Under the pieces are notes generated by a model. That model saw nothing but the letters and a program-made list of their open reading frames with translations. It was not told the origin of the DNA and did no database searches. Position numbers and translations under genes: made by a program. Positions 1 to 7,938 of a stretch of 64,000 nt of DNA are shown piece by piece. Where the stretch lies: NCBI GenBank assembly GCA_964389205.1, contig CAYMDH010000012.1, positions 1 to 64,000 of the forward strand, given 5' to 3'. This DNA comes from Leptobacterium sp964389205. Lineage in GTDB: Bacteria > Bacteroidota > Bacteroidia > Flavobacteriales > Flavobacteriaceae. How positions within the stretch are numbered: position 1 is the first letter of the stretch; each line of letters begins with the position of its first letter.

Positions 1-23
1 GATTTAATTATTTTTAATCCATT

Positions 24-42
24 AAAAACTGTAACGGTTTTT
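24..42 (-). terminator. Weak candidate terminator downstream of the RiPP precursor
   Basis: An 8-bp stem (24-31 with 35-42, one G-T pair, loop TAA) lies about 45 bp beyond the stop of the leftward precursor gene. Read on the minus strand the 3' arm ends in five T residues. The stem is mostly A-T, so this is only a candidate. Confidence 0.3.
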
Positions 43-85
43 TAGGACTAGTCATAATTTTATTAATTTATTAAAATGGTTGATT

Positions 86-283
86 TTAAAATATTTGAGT
101 AGGTGGAGGAGGGCAGCCTTCTTCTACAGTAATACATGCATGTTGTACACTTGGACATATAGTACCTGGACAAGTAATCGTGCTACCTGCATCTAGTTGA
201 TAGCCACCTTTAACATGATTCAAAGAACTAATAAGAGTCTTATTGAATTTAAATTTGTGAACATTAATTTTTTTTGATTTCAT
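86..283 (-). CDS. GG-leader RiPP precursor, class I lanthipeptide-like
   Basis: This 65-residue peptide has the build of a Bacteroidota ribosomal natural-product precursor. The basic leader (about residues 1-27: Lys-rich, then ISSLNHVKGG) ends in a double glycine that is the usual cut site of C39-peptidase exporters. The core (about 28-65) holds four Cys, several Ser/Thr and a Pro-rich tail (CPPPP), as expected for thioether or disulfide crosslinks. No LanB, LanC, C39 transporter or other modifying gene lies in the window; they could be to the left. The family assignment rests on pattern only. The alternative is an unmodified double-glycine secreted peptide. Confidence 0.7.
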   Translation of the reverse strand: MKSKKINVHKFKFNKTLISSLNHVKGGYQLDAGSTITCPGTICPSVQHACITVEEGCPPPPTQIF

Positions 284-485
284 ACTTCTATAAATTTTTT
301 AATTATCAGATAAATCTATTTGAGATATAACAAAAAAACTAATTAGATATATCTTGATTTATAAATGAAGAGTATGTTTTAAGTAAAAAAATATTTTAAA
401 ATAACGTTCAATAACAGTTTGAAAAAATGACACCTAAATTTTAATTATATGAATAAACTCTAAACATTTTATGTACCTTAGAGAT

Positions 486-1232
486 ATGAAATATATAGTA
501 CTCTATCTATTTTTAATCGTAATCACATCTTGTAAGCATTGCAAAGATCCAGATGCTGTTGTTTCATTTTATGATGAAGTTGGAGAAGAAAATAAAACTA
601 AGGTGGAAAATAAAAATGAAACTACTCAAGTAGATACATTGATAGCCTTAAAAAAAGAAATAGTAGCTCTTGAATTTCTTTCAGATACATTATTTATAAA
701 TTTAAAACTGTATAGTAATGATTTTGTATACGATTTAAAATATGCTACAGAAGATAACTTTTTAAATGCTAAAGTATATGAATGTGCAGAATGTTATACA
801 CGTGTAAAAACGGCTAAAGCATTGATTAAAATCAATAAAGAATTAATAGAAAAAGGATATAGAATTAAGTTTTTTGATTGTTACCGCCCTTTAGACGTTC
901 AAAAAAAAATGTGGGAAATTGTACCTAATTCTCAATATGTAGCGAAGCCATCTAAAGGTTCTATTCATAATAGAGGAGGAGCAGTAGACATTACTTTAGT
1001 AGACAAAAATGGGGATGAATTAGATATGGGTACAGCCTTTGATTACTTTGGAAGAGAAGCATACCATGATTATACAAAGCATTCAGATACTATACTTGCT
1101 AATAGAAAACTTTTAAAACAAACCATGGAAAAAAATGGTTTTTGGTCTACACGAACAGAATGGTGGCATTATAATTTTTCAGCAGCCTCTCAAGACAAGG
1201 TCGCTAATTTTAGGTGGCCTTGTAATGATTAA
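486..1232 (+). CDS. D-Ala-D-Ala dipeptidase-like lipoprotein (VanX / peptidase M15D)
   Basis: This is a predicted zinc dipeptidase that cleaves D-Ala-D-Ala or related peptidoglycan dipeptides in the periplasm. A short signal ends in the lipobox ITSC (Cys16), so it should be a lipoprotein. The M15D metal signature SxHxxGxAxD is present as SIHNRGGAVD (His161, Asp168), and the C-terminal E-W-W-H (Glu225, His228) supplies the catalytic Glu and third ligand. The Arg in the upstream CYRP motif matches the VanX substrate region. An ATG at 471 adds MYLRD, but its acidic residue makes a poor signal n-region, so 486 is preferred. It converges with the next gene, sharing TTAA at the stops. In an organism without other van genes this is more likely peptidoglycan turnover than vancomycin resistance. 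Confidence 0.85.
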   Translation: MKYIVLYLFLIVITSCKHCKDPDAVVSFYDEVGEENKTKVENKNETTQVDTLIALKKEIVALEFLSDTLFINLKLYSNDFVYDLKYATEDNFLNAKVYECAECYTRVKTAKALIKINKELIEKGYRIKFFDCYRPLDVQKKMWEIVPNSQYVAKPSKGSIHNRGGAVDITLVDKNGDELDMGTAFDYFGREAYHDYTKHSDTILANRKLLKQTMEKNGFWSTRTEWWHYNFSAASQDKVANFRWPCND

Positions 1233-2050
1233 AAATCTTTGATTAATATTTCAACCCTCCTATTGTTTTTCTCATCATGTATTGTTTTTTCAGGTGTTAT
1301 TTTAGGCTGACTAAAACCAAAACCTTTATGGTTAACACGATTTGAATCTATTTTCATTTTCTTTGTTAAATATTCATAAATAGCTCTAGCTCTATCTATC
1401 GATAATGTTTTAGTTTTTGTATCTATGTTAACAACATCTCCCGGATCTTCTCCTCCACAACAAACATGACCTTGTATTTCAAATTTATAACTAGTATTTC
1501 TTTGCATAAATGCTCCTAAACTATCTAATATATCTGTAGAATAATCGTACATTTTTGTACGTCCTCTAAAAAAATAAAGATTATCTAAAGGTATTTTTGT
1601 ACCTATTGTGATGTCTTTGACGGGATACCCTAAAAGCAGACTGTCTTTAGGTAGCTTATAAGGGCTCTTAAAATGAATGGAAATATCTACGCGACGATCT
1701 TTAGCATAGCCTTTAAGGTCTTTTTTTTGCTCACTAAACTCTTCTCCATAAGCTTCTTTTAAGACTTTTATTTCATTTGTATCAAGAACAGAACTTAAAT
1801 GTTTATACGCTTTTTCAGCTCTATTTTTAGAAAGTAATTTATTATAGGTTTTGGTATCTACATAATCTGCATAAGCAATAACCTCTATCATGAGGACATC
1901 TTTTTTGTTAAGGAGGGCGAACCTATTATTGATGGTGTTTTTTTGTTGCTCTGTCAATTCATAAACATCTGTATCATAATACAAAGAAAAATTAACAGCC
2001 TCCTGACTCAACCCTTTAAAACATAACAAAAGAAAAAAGAGTTTCTTCAT
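1229..2050 (-). CDS. OmpA-family envelope protein
   Basis: The 273-residue protein starts with a signal peptide (MKKLFFLLLCFKGLSQ) and ends with an OmpA-like peptidoglycan-binding domain (about residues 160-273). The typical helix and turn pattern is visible: LSIDRARAIYEYL, then VNHKGFGFSQP and the closing NNRRVEI. The N-terminal half (about 20-135) looks like a second, weaker OmpA-like copy (RAEKAYKHL, YGEE, DRRVDI). A GHVCCGGED segment with paired Cys sits inside the C-terminal domain and is unusual. It probably links outer membrane or periplasmic structures to the cell wall. The stop overlaps the convergent VanX-like gene by 4 bp. Confidence 0.8.
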   Translation of the reverse strand: MKKLFFLLLCFKGLSQEAVNFSLYYDTDVYELTEQQKNTINNRFALLNKKDVLMIEVIAYADYVDTKTYNKLLSKNRAEKAYKHLSSVLDTNEIKVLKEAYGEEFSEQKKDLKGYAKDRRVDISIHFKSPYKLPKDSLLLGYPVKDITIGTKIPLDNLYFFRGRTKMYDYSTDILDSLGAFMQRNTSYKFEIQGHVCCGGEDPGDVVNIDTKTKTLSIDRARAIYEYLTKKMKIDSNRVNHKGFGFSQPKITPEKTIHDEKNNRRVEILIKDF

Positions 2051-2112
2051 GTCAACAATATATAAAAGTTTTTAATACAATGCATTTTTAAACTCTTAAA
2101 TGAAAGAATAAT

Positions 2113-3321
2113 CTATGAAATTACTTTTGTCGTAATATCTACTATTTTTTTTCCTATAATAACAATTTTAACATTATCTCTGTTTGTTGTAAAAAAATAA
2201 AATAAAGTACTTCCTTCTTTAATCTTAAATTGTTTTCTAATTTGATCTACAGATTCTGGAAAATTTCTGCTAATAACACTTGCTTTTGTATTGCGAAGAA
2301 GTATTTTTAAATTCTTTTTTTGATATTTAATGCTATCTATTATTTTAAAAACCCTCCCTGGAAAATCAATTAAATCATCATTGGTATATAAATGAGAGTG
2401 CGGATGTAATTTGTAAACATTCAATTTTTTTGATATTAGATTAAAGGCTCCAGATTTTAAAATAGCAACATTTGGTTCGTAAAGATAAGATTGAGGCAAG
2501 GAATAGGCAGCGGTTGTATTTCTTTCATCTTCAAAAGCAAAATTGAATTTTTGATCTTTTTGCTTTAAAAGATTACTAGTCTTAATAATTACAGAATTAG
2601 TAAATCCTTTTTCTAAAAACCAAACTAACTCTTTGACTTCATTTTTGATGGAAACAATATGGATTTCTTTTACAAAAGGGAGTTCTTTTAACCCAACAGA
2701 GATATCTAAAATGGGAGAAGTTTTTATTAGTATTTTATTACTTGATTTGAAAAAAGTATTGAGATTTTCAGGTACATTTGGAAGGCAATCTGAAAGCATG
2801 AAAACTTTTCCCTTTTTATCATTTCTTCTGGAAGGATCTATAAATATATAATCAAATTTTTGAGCTACTTTTTTTAAAAAATTAATACCATCATCAGCAA
2901 CAATTTGTATGTTTTTTATTTGTAAAATTTGATTATTATATAGAACTATTTCGGAGAGTTCTTTCTTGATTTCACAGTGGATAACTTTGGTGAACTTTTT
3001 AGAAAAATAAAAGCTATCAACTCCAAAACCTCCGGTAAGATCTATAATTGATTCTCCTTGTATTAATGATGCCTTGTATTGGGCACTAATTTCTGATGAA
3101 GTTTGTTCTATAGAAAGTTTATGAGGGTAATAGATATTTGGTGTATTGAACCAAGTAGGAAGCTTTGTTTGACACTTTTTTTTAGCTTCAATCTGTTGTG
3201 CAATTTCTTTAATTGTTACTTGATCTATAGGTGTGTTTTTGAATAAAACTGACGCAATGTCAGTATTTAAATTTTTATTTATAAAATCCTGTATATCAGT
3301 ATTTAATAATTTCTTATTCAA
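2113..3321 (-). CDS. Class I SAM-dependent methyltransferase with THUMP-like C-terminal domain
   Basis: The protein has 402 residues. The SAM-binding motif I reads DLTGGFGVD (94-102) and the motif IV region reads IDPSRR (161-166), the D-P-S-R variant seen in a conserved Bacteroidota family with a ferredoxin/THUMP-like C-terminus. It probably methylates an RNA base, but the substrate is not readable from sequence. It is the last gene of a leftward unit: DUF4159 gene, AI-2E transporter, then this one, with gaps of 22 and 7 bp. Confidence 0.8.
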   Translation of the reverse strand: MNKKLLNTDIQDFINKNLNTDIASVLFKNTPIDQVTIKEIAQQIEAKKKCQTKLPTWFNTPNIYYPHKLSIEQTSSEISAQYKASLIQGESIIDLTGGFGVDSFYFSKKFTKVIHCEIKKELSEIVLYNNQILQIKNIQIVADDGINFLKKVAQKFDYIFIDPSRRNDKKGKVFMLSDCLPNVPENLNTFFKSSNKILIKTSPILDISVGLKELPFVKEIHIVSIKNEVKELVWFLEKGFTNSVIIKTSNLLKQKDQKFNFAFEDERNTTAAYSLPQSYLYEPNVAILKSGAFNLISKKLNVYKLHPHSHLYTNDDLIDFPGRVFKIIDSIKYQKKNLKILLRNTKASVISRNFPESVDQIRKQFKIKEGSTLFYFFTTNRDNVKIVIIGKKIVDITTKVIS

Positions 3322-3328
3322 AGCTTTG

Positions 3329-4324
3329 CTATAAACTTTTAGTCAATGATTTTACAATTTTATTTTCAGATAAAAACTCTTTTAAGATTACTTTTATCAC
3401 CGTATAACTAGGTACGGCTACAATCATTCCAACGACTCCAAATAAAAGTCCACCAATAATAAAACCTATCATAACGTATGAGGTTTTAGGTAAAATCACA
3501 CTGCTAAAGTCCTGACCTAAATTACTAGTCATAGTTAAAACTAACATCAAAAACCCTCCAACCAATGGCCCTATATATGGAATTAAATTTAGCAAGGCAC
3601 AAAGGAATGCAATAACCACTGCATTTGGAATTCCTAAAATCAATAATACAATGGTATAAATAACAAATAAAATAAATATTTGGAGGAGCAAACCAACAAA
3701 ATATCTCGATAATAAATCTTTAATTGTATTGATTGATTTTTTTAATCTTCCCTCTTTACTATCAGATACTAAAACCATTAAACCTCCTTCAAGTAACTTG
3801 CTGTCTTTTAAAAAGAAAAATGCTATAAAAACAATAGAGAAAAAACCAATACTAAAGGAACCTAAAGCTCCTATTAATGAATTTAAAAAATTTGGAATAG
3901 CACCAAAATCCAAACCAGATAAAAGGTCAGATTCTTTGATAGTTTTTTCAATGTCAATATCGTTAAATGAAAAATAATCTACAACCTCTCTATATAAATT
4001 TTCAATATTTAATTGTAAAGATTCTATATCCAATAATGATAAATTTTGACCTTGTTCAATAAGTAAGGGAATAAACATCCATATAACTCCTACAATAATT
4101 CCTACCATTAAAACCATAGAGATAATAACTGCAAGCGTATTTTTAAATTTTAAACGCCTTCTAAAGAAAATAACAATGGGTCTTCCTATAAGAGAAACTA
4201 CAGCTGCAATAGCTATGTACGCAATTACAGATCGTATTTTAAATATAAATAGGCAAAATAAAGCGACTCCTACCAAAATAGCAGTTGCTTTTAAAATGCC
4301 ATTAGCTATTATTCTAGCATTCAT
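3329..4324 (-). CDS. AI-2E family transporter (PerM/YdiK type)
   Basis: The 331-residue inner-membrane protein has the family layout: hydrophobic helices at about 10-80, a soluble stretch at 85-140 (SLLDIESLQLN...), then four or five helices. The signature near the C-terminus, NLIPYIGPLVGG (about 245-256), is diagnostic of the AI-2E exporter/PerM family. Despite the name, members have varied roles (efflux, Na+/H+ antiport), so no substrate is assigned. It sits mid-operon. Confidence 0.88.
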   Translation of the reverse strand: MNARIIANGILKATAILVGVALFCLFIFKIRSVIAYIAIAAVVSLIGRPIVIFFRRRLKFKNTLAVIISMVLMVGIIVGVIWMFIPLLIEQGQNLSLLDIESLQLNIENLYREVVDYFSFNDIDIEKTIKESDLLSGLDFGAIPNFLNSLIGALGSFSIGFFSIVFIAFFFLKDSKLLEGGLMVLVSDSKEGRLKKSINTIKDLLSRYFVGLLLQIFILFVIYTIVLLILGIPNAVVIAFLCALLNLIPYIGPLVGGFLMLVLTMTSNLGQDFSSVILPKTSYVMIGFIIGGLLFGVVGMIVAVPSYTVIKVILKEFLSENKIVKSLTKSL

Positions 4325-4346
4325 GTATTGGATATTTTAGGTTTAT

Positions 4347-4997
4347 TTAATTTTTAAAAGCATATTGAACAATATTGGCTCCCATTTGCAATGCTTTTAA
4401 TCTAATTTCTTCTGGATCATTATGTATTTCTTGATTTTCCCATCCGTCTCCAAGATCGCTTTCAAAAGTGAAAAAAAGTATTAATCTTTCTTCATGAAAG
4501 ATACCAAATGCTTGAGGTCGCTCTCCGTTGTGCTCATGTATTTTTGGAAGACCATTGGTAAATTTATATTTTATATTGAAGATAGGATGCTCTTTAGAAA
4601 GCTCAACCAATTCTTTATCGGGAAATACTTTTTTTAATTCTTTTTTTAGGTAAGGAGCTAAACCATAATTATCATCAATATGCAGGAAACCACCAGAGAG
4701 TAAATATTTTCTTAGGTTTAAAGCTTCCTCTTCATTAAAAAAAACATTGCCATGACCAGTCATGTGTATCAAAGGAAATTGAAAAATATCAACACTTCCC
4801 ACCTCTACAGTTTGAGGGGTTGATTTTATTCTAGTATTGATGTTTTGATTGCAAAAACGAATAAGATTTGGTAAAGCAGTTTGATTAGAATACCAATCAC
4901 CACCTCCACCATACTTTAAAACAGCAATTTCTTGGCTGTAAATAGCACTACTAGTTATAAATAGCGATAATATAATGTTAAATATCGTAAGCCTCAT
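4347..4997 (-). CDS. DUF4159 domain-containing secreted protein
   Basis: The 216-residue protein has a signal peptide (about 1-21, ending SAIYSQ) followed by one DUF4159 domain over most of its length. Recognisable stretches are LKYGGGGDWYSNQT, MTGHGN, GGFLHIDDN and the C-terminal LGDGWEN. DUF4159 folds like a glutamine amidotransferase domain, but no enzymatic role is established. It heads the operon with the AI-2E transporter and the methyltransferase, and its start lies 50 bp from the divergent DUF1223 gene. Confidence 0.82.
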   Translation of the reverse strand: MRLTIFNIILSLFITSSAIYSQEIAVLKYGGGGDWYSNQTALPNLIRFCNQNINTRIKSTPQTVEVGSVDIFQFPLIHMTGHGNVFFNEEEALNLRKYLLSGGFLHIDDNYGLAPYLKKELKKVFPDKELVELSKEHPIFNIKYKFTNGLPKIHEHNGERPQAFGIFHEERLILFFTFESDLGDGWENQEIHNDPEEIRLKALQMGANIVQYAFKN

Positions 4998-5028
4998 AGA
5001 TAAAATACGAACAAATTAGTATTGAACT

Positions 5029-5036
5029 CAAAAATA
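5029..5036 (-). promoter_or_regulatory. Candidate -7 box for the DUF4159 operon
   Basis: Minus-strand TATTTTTG matches the Bacteroidota -7 consensus TAnnTTTG and lies 32 bp upstream of the start codon. I see no clear TTG -33 element, so it is a weak call. Confidence 0.3.
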
Positions 5037-5047
5037 CAGATAATTAG

Positions 5048-5785
5048 ATGAAAAAATTGTTTTTAACACTTATTGTGATTTCTACATTAGGATTCTCTGC
5101 TATAGAAGATGAGAATGAAGCATATGCTCCAGTAGTGGTTCTAGAATTATTCACTTCTCAAGGATGTTCTAGTTGTCCATCTGCTGATGATCTTTTAAAT
5201 AGGGTTAGAAAAGAAAACAATAACGGAAACATTTTTGCTTTATCATATCATGTCACTTATTGGAATTATATTGGATGGACAGATCCTTTTAGTAAAGAGA
5301 AATTTACTGAAAAGCAACGTTTATATGCAGAGAAGTTTAGAAGTAGGTCTATTTATACTCCTCAATTGGTAGTTAATGGGAGAGAGCATTTTGTTGGTTC
5401 AGATAGAGCTCGTATGTATACTAAATTAAAAACCTATTCAAAAAGCTCATCACCGAGTAATGTTGGTTTAAGCGCTGTGAAAAACAATGATAATAAAGTA
5501 AGTTATTCATACGATTTAAAAGGTGATTTGTCAAATAAAAAATTACGAACTGTTTTAGTTATTGAAGAACGAGAAACTTTAGTGAAAAGAGGAGAAAATA
5601 GAAATAGAAAACTAACAAATACAAATATAGTAGTAGCTGAAAAGTATTTAGATATTCAAGGCAAGTCTGGAGCATCTTCTATAGAAATTCCATCAATAGT
5701 GACTCCTAATGATAAGCTACATTTAATAGTTCTTGTAGAAGATGACGATTTAACAATTACAGGAGCAGCAAAAAAGGCTTTATAA
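5048..5785 (+). CDS. DUF1223 domain-containing secreted thioredoxin-like protein
   Basis: The 245-residue protein has a signal peptide and a DUF1223 domain, which adopts a thioredoxin-like fold. The redox pair is in LFTSQGCSSCPSADD (Cys40 and Cys43, a CxxC), followed by the family stretch HVTYWNYIGWTDPFS and the cis-Pro region YTPQLVVNGRE. It probably acts as a periplasmic redox protein, but its partner is unknown. Its stop overlaps the convergent rsmE stop region by 6 bp, and a strong plus-strand terminator for this gene lies inside the rsmE coding sequence (5841-5882). Confidence 0.82.
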   Translation: MKKLFLTLIVISTLGFSAIEDENEAYAPVVVLELFTSQGCSSCPSADDLLNRVRKENNNGNIFALSYHVTYWNYIGWTDPFSKEKFTEKQRLYAEKFRSRSIYTPQLVVNGREHFVGSDRARMYTKLKTYSKSSSPSNVGLSAVKNNDNKVSYSYDLKGDLSNKKLRTVLVIEERETLVKRGENRNRKLTNTNIVVAEKYLDIQGKSGASSIEIPSIVTPNDKLHLIVLVEDDDLTITGAAKKAL

Positions 5786-6484
5786 ATTTATAAATGATAC
5801 ACTGTGACAAGCAATAATAGCTGCTGTTTCAGTTCTTAAGCGAGTTTCTCCCAACGTGAGCGGGAGAAACTCGTTTTTTTTTGCCAAATCAATTTCATTT
5901 GTAGAGAAATCGCCTTCTGGCCCTATCAAAATAGTGGCATTTTCTTCGGGTTTTAAAATCTCTTTAAGTGTATTTCGTTTGGTAGTCTCACAATGCGCAA
6001 TAAATAATTGGCTACTATGTTTTTTATGAATAAATTCTTTGAATGAGATGGGAGCATTTAATTTTGGTAAATAACAATTCAACGATTGTTTCATAGCTGC
6101 TTGTATAATACGTTCAAAGCGCGCTGTTTTTATTTCTTTTCGTTCAGAATGCTCACATATAACAGGAGTTATTTCATGAACTCCAATTTCAGTTGCCTTT
6201 TCTAAAAACCATTCATATCGTTCATTCATTTTGGTAGGAGCTACTACCATATGAAGTCTATATTTAGGAGGTTCTTGAAGTATGGTAGAAAGGATTTTGA
6301 CACTGCATTTTTTTATTTCAGCAATCATTATTTCAGCTTTGAATATCATTCCTTTTCCATTTGTTAGGTGAATGACATCTCCTTCCTTTTTTCGTAAAAC
6401 TTTGGTTATGTGTTTACTTTCTTCTCTATCAAATGTGAATAAAGAAGTAGTAATTTCTATAGAAGCATTATAGAATAATTGCAT
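5780..6484 (-). CDS. rsmE: 16S rRNA (uracil1498-N3)-methyltransferase RsmE
   Basis: The 234-residue SPOUT methyltransferase methylates U1498 of 16S rRNA. The knot signatures are clear: IGPEGDF (187-193) and LGETRLRTETA (211-221), plus the ATEIGV stretch (97-102). The start overlaps the tfoX-like stop as TAATG, which suggests translational coupling in the order tsaD, tfoX-like, rsmE. A perfect hairpin with a T-run on the plus strand is embedded in codons for about residues 201-215. Confidence 0.95.
   Translation of the reverse strand: MQLFYNASIEITTSLFTFDREESKHITKVLRKKEGDVIHLTNGKGMIFKAEIMIAEIKKCSVKILSTILQEPPKYRLHMVVAPTKMNERYEWFLEKATEIGVHEITPVICEHSERKEIKTARFERIIQAAMKQSLNCYLPKLNAPISFKEFIHKKHSSQLFIAHCETTKRNTLKEILKPEENATILIGPEGDFSTNEIDLAKKNEFLPLTLGETRLRTETAAIIACHSVSFINL
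5841..5882 (+). terminator. Strong intrinsic terminator embedded in the rsmE coding sequence
   Basis: A perfect 12-bp stem (5841-5852 with 5862-5873) with a 9-nt loop is followed by nine T residues (5874-5882). On the plus strand this is a textbook intrinsic terminator, placed 55 bp past the stop of the DUF1223 gene. It lies wholly within the antisense rsmE reading frame, just before the codons for the conserved LGETRLRTETA motif. In the rsmE mRNA the same bases form a hairpin preceded by A residues, so it should not stop rsmE transcription. Confidence 0.8.
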
Positions 6485-6810
6485 TATAATTTACTTTTTG
6501 CGTGTTCGAGACCTAAATCTATCCATTTTAAAATAGCTTCTTCAGTTTCAAATCCTTTTTCTGTTACATAAATAAATTCCTTTGCGTTCTGTTTTGTGAA
6601 ATCCATAGGATGTACATATGAGTGTTTTAGATAATCGTCCATTTTAGAAGAGAGAACCCTAACCATAAGTTTATCTTTCATAACCCCAATAGTCATTTTA
6701 CCTTTAAAAAGAAAAGAGACTCCTCCAAACATTTTTTTCTCCGTAAATATTTCAGGAAAAAGTTGTAGACTCATCTTGACACGCCTTGCTAAATCTTGAT
6801 TATACCCCAT
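6484..6810 (-). CDS. TfoX/Sxy N-terminal domain protein
   Basis: The 108-residue protein consists only of the TfoX N-terminal domain, seen in KMFGGVSFLFKGKMTIGVMKDKLMVRV and in the C-terminal WIDLGLEHAK. Full-length TfoX/Sxy regulates competence in Gammaproteobacteria. Such short Bacteroidota forms lack the C-terminal domain and have no proven role. It lies 2 bp after tsaD and overlaps rsmE by 1 bp. Confidence 0.85.
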   Translation of the reverse strand: MGYNQDLARRVKMSLQLFPEIFTEKKMFGGVSFLFKGKMTIGVMKDKLMVRVLSSKMDDYLKHSYVHPMDFTKQNAKEFIYVTEKGFETEEAILKWIDLGLEHAKSKL

Positions 6811-6812
6811 GA

Positions 6813-7835
6813 TTAAATACGATATCTAGCTTTTACGGTGATAGATTGATCACTAAAAATATTATTTAAGTATTTTAAATGACCAACAATACCAATCATA
6901 GCAGCATTATCTGTACAGTATTCAAATTTAGGGACAAAGGTATTCCATCCGTACTTTTTTTCTGCTTCTTTTAATGCTATTCTAATTCCGGAATTTGCAG
7001 AAACACCACCGCCTATTGCAATTTGTTTTATACCGGTTTCTTTTACTGCCTTTTTTAATTTATCCATTAAAATTTCTACAATGGTATATTGAATAGAGGC
7101 ACAAATATCAGAAAGGTTTTTTTCTATAAAATCAGACTGCTCTTTCACTTGTTTTTGAATAAAATATAAAATTCCAGTTTTTAGGCCGCTAAAGCTAAAA
7201 TTCAATCCATTTACTCTTGGTTTTGTAAAAGCATATGCTTTTGGATTCCCTTCTTTTGCATATTTATCTATTAATGGACCTCCTGGGTAAGGCAACCCAA
7301 GTATTTTGGCACTTTTGTCAAAGGCTTCACCAACAGCATCATCTAATGTTTCTCCAATAACTTCCATATCAAAATAATCGTTTACTTTAACAATTTGAGT
7401 ATGCCCACCGCTAATAGTCATAGCCAAAAAAGGGAAACTAGGTTTTGTTTGGTTTTCATCATCAATAAAATGTGCTAAAATGTGTGCTTGCATGTGATTT
7501 ACCTCTATTAAAGGGATATTTAATCCCAATGCAAGTGACTTTGCAAATGAAGTGCCAACTAGAAGCGAACCCATTAAACCAGGTCCTCTTGTAAAAGCTA
7601 TGGCAGATAACTGTTTTTTGTCGATATTTGCTCTTGTCAATGCTTGATGTACGACAGGAACAATATTTTGTTGATGCGCTCTGGATGCAAGTTCAGGGAC
7701 AACACCTCCAAATTCTTGATGAATTTCCTGATTTGCAACAACATTAGATAATGTTTTTCCGTTGAGAAGTACAGCGGCTGATGTATCATCGCAAGATGAT
7801 TCAATTGCCAAAATATAAATTTTTAAAACTTCCAT
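6813..7835 (-). CDS. tsaD: tRNA N6-adenosine threonylcarbamoyltransferase TsaD
   Basis: TsaD transfers threonylcarbamoyl from TC-AMP to A37 of ANN-decoding tRNAs, with TsaB and TsaE. The 340-residue product is full length. It shows ESSCDDTS (12-19), PELASRAHQ (47-55), the metal site HMQAH (His114, His118), SGGHTQ and the C-terminal GGVSAN and CTDNAAMIG motifs. The ATG at 7835 is chosen because it places ESSCDD at the usual distance; a longer frame starting at 7997 would overlap the divergent tamB N-terminus and adds only hydrophobic nonsense. It is first gene of tsaD, tfoX-like, rsmE. Confidence 0.95.
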   Translation of the reverse strand: MEVLKIYILAIESSCDDTSAAVLLNGKTLSNVVANQEIHQEFGGVVPELASRAHQQNIVPVVHQALTRANIDKKQLSAIAFTRGPGLMGSLLVGTSFAKSLALGLNIPLIEVNHMQAHILAHFIDDENQTKPSFPFLAMTISGGHTQIVKVNDYFDMEVIGETLDDAVGEAFDKSAKILGLPYPGGPLIDKYAKEGNPKAYAFTKPRVNGLNFSFSGLKTGILYFIQKQVKEQSDFIEKNLSDICASIQYTIVEILMDKLKKAVKETGIKQIAIGGGVSANSGIRIALKEAEKKYGWNTFVPKFEYCTDNAAMIGIVGHLKYLNNIFSDQSITVKARYRI

Positions 7836-7865
7836 CGTATTAATTTGGAATAGTAATTGTGTTTG

Positions 7866-7873
7866 CAAAAGTA
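7866..7873 (-). promoter_or_regulatory. Candidate -7 box for tsaD
   Basis: Minus-strand TACTTTTG fits TAnnTTTG exactly and lies about 30 bp upstream of the TsaD start at 7835. A TTTG at 7890-7893 could be the -33 element, but the spacing (16 bp) is shorter than usual. Confidence 0.42.
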
Positions 7874-7938
7874 AAATATATACCGTTATCAAAAAACTAA
7901 GAAAAATACTGGTTCGCATTTTCTTAGCAATTCTTGTA

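Noticed and set aside
486..1232. Vancomycin resistance determinant
   Set aside because: No VanH, VanA or VanRS genes are nearby and the protein is a lipoprotein, so a cell-wall turnover role is more likely.
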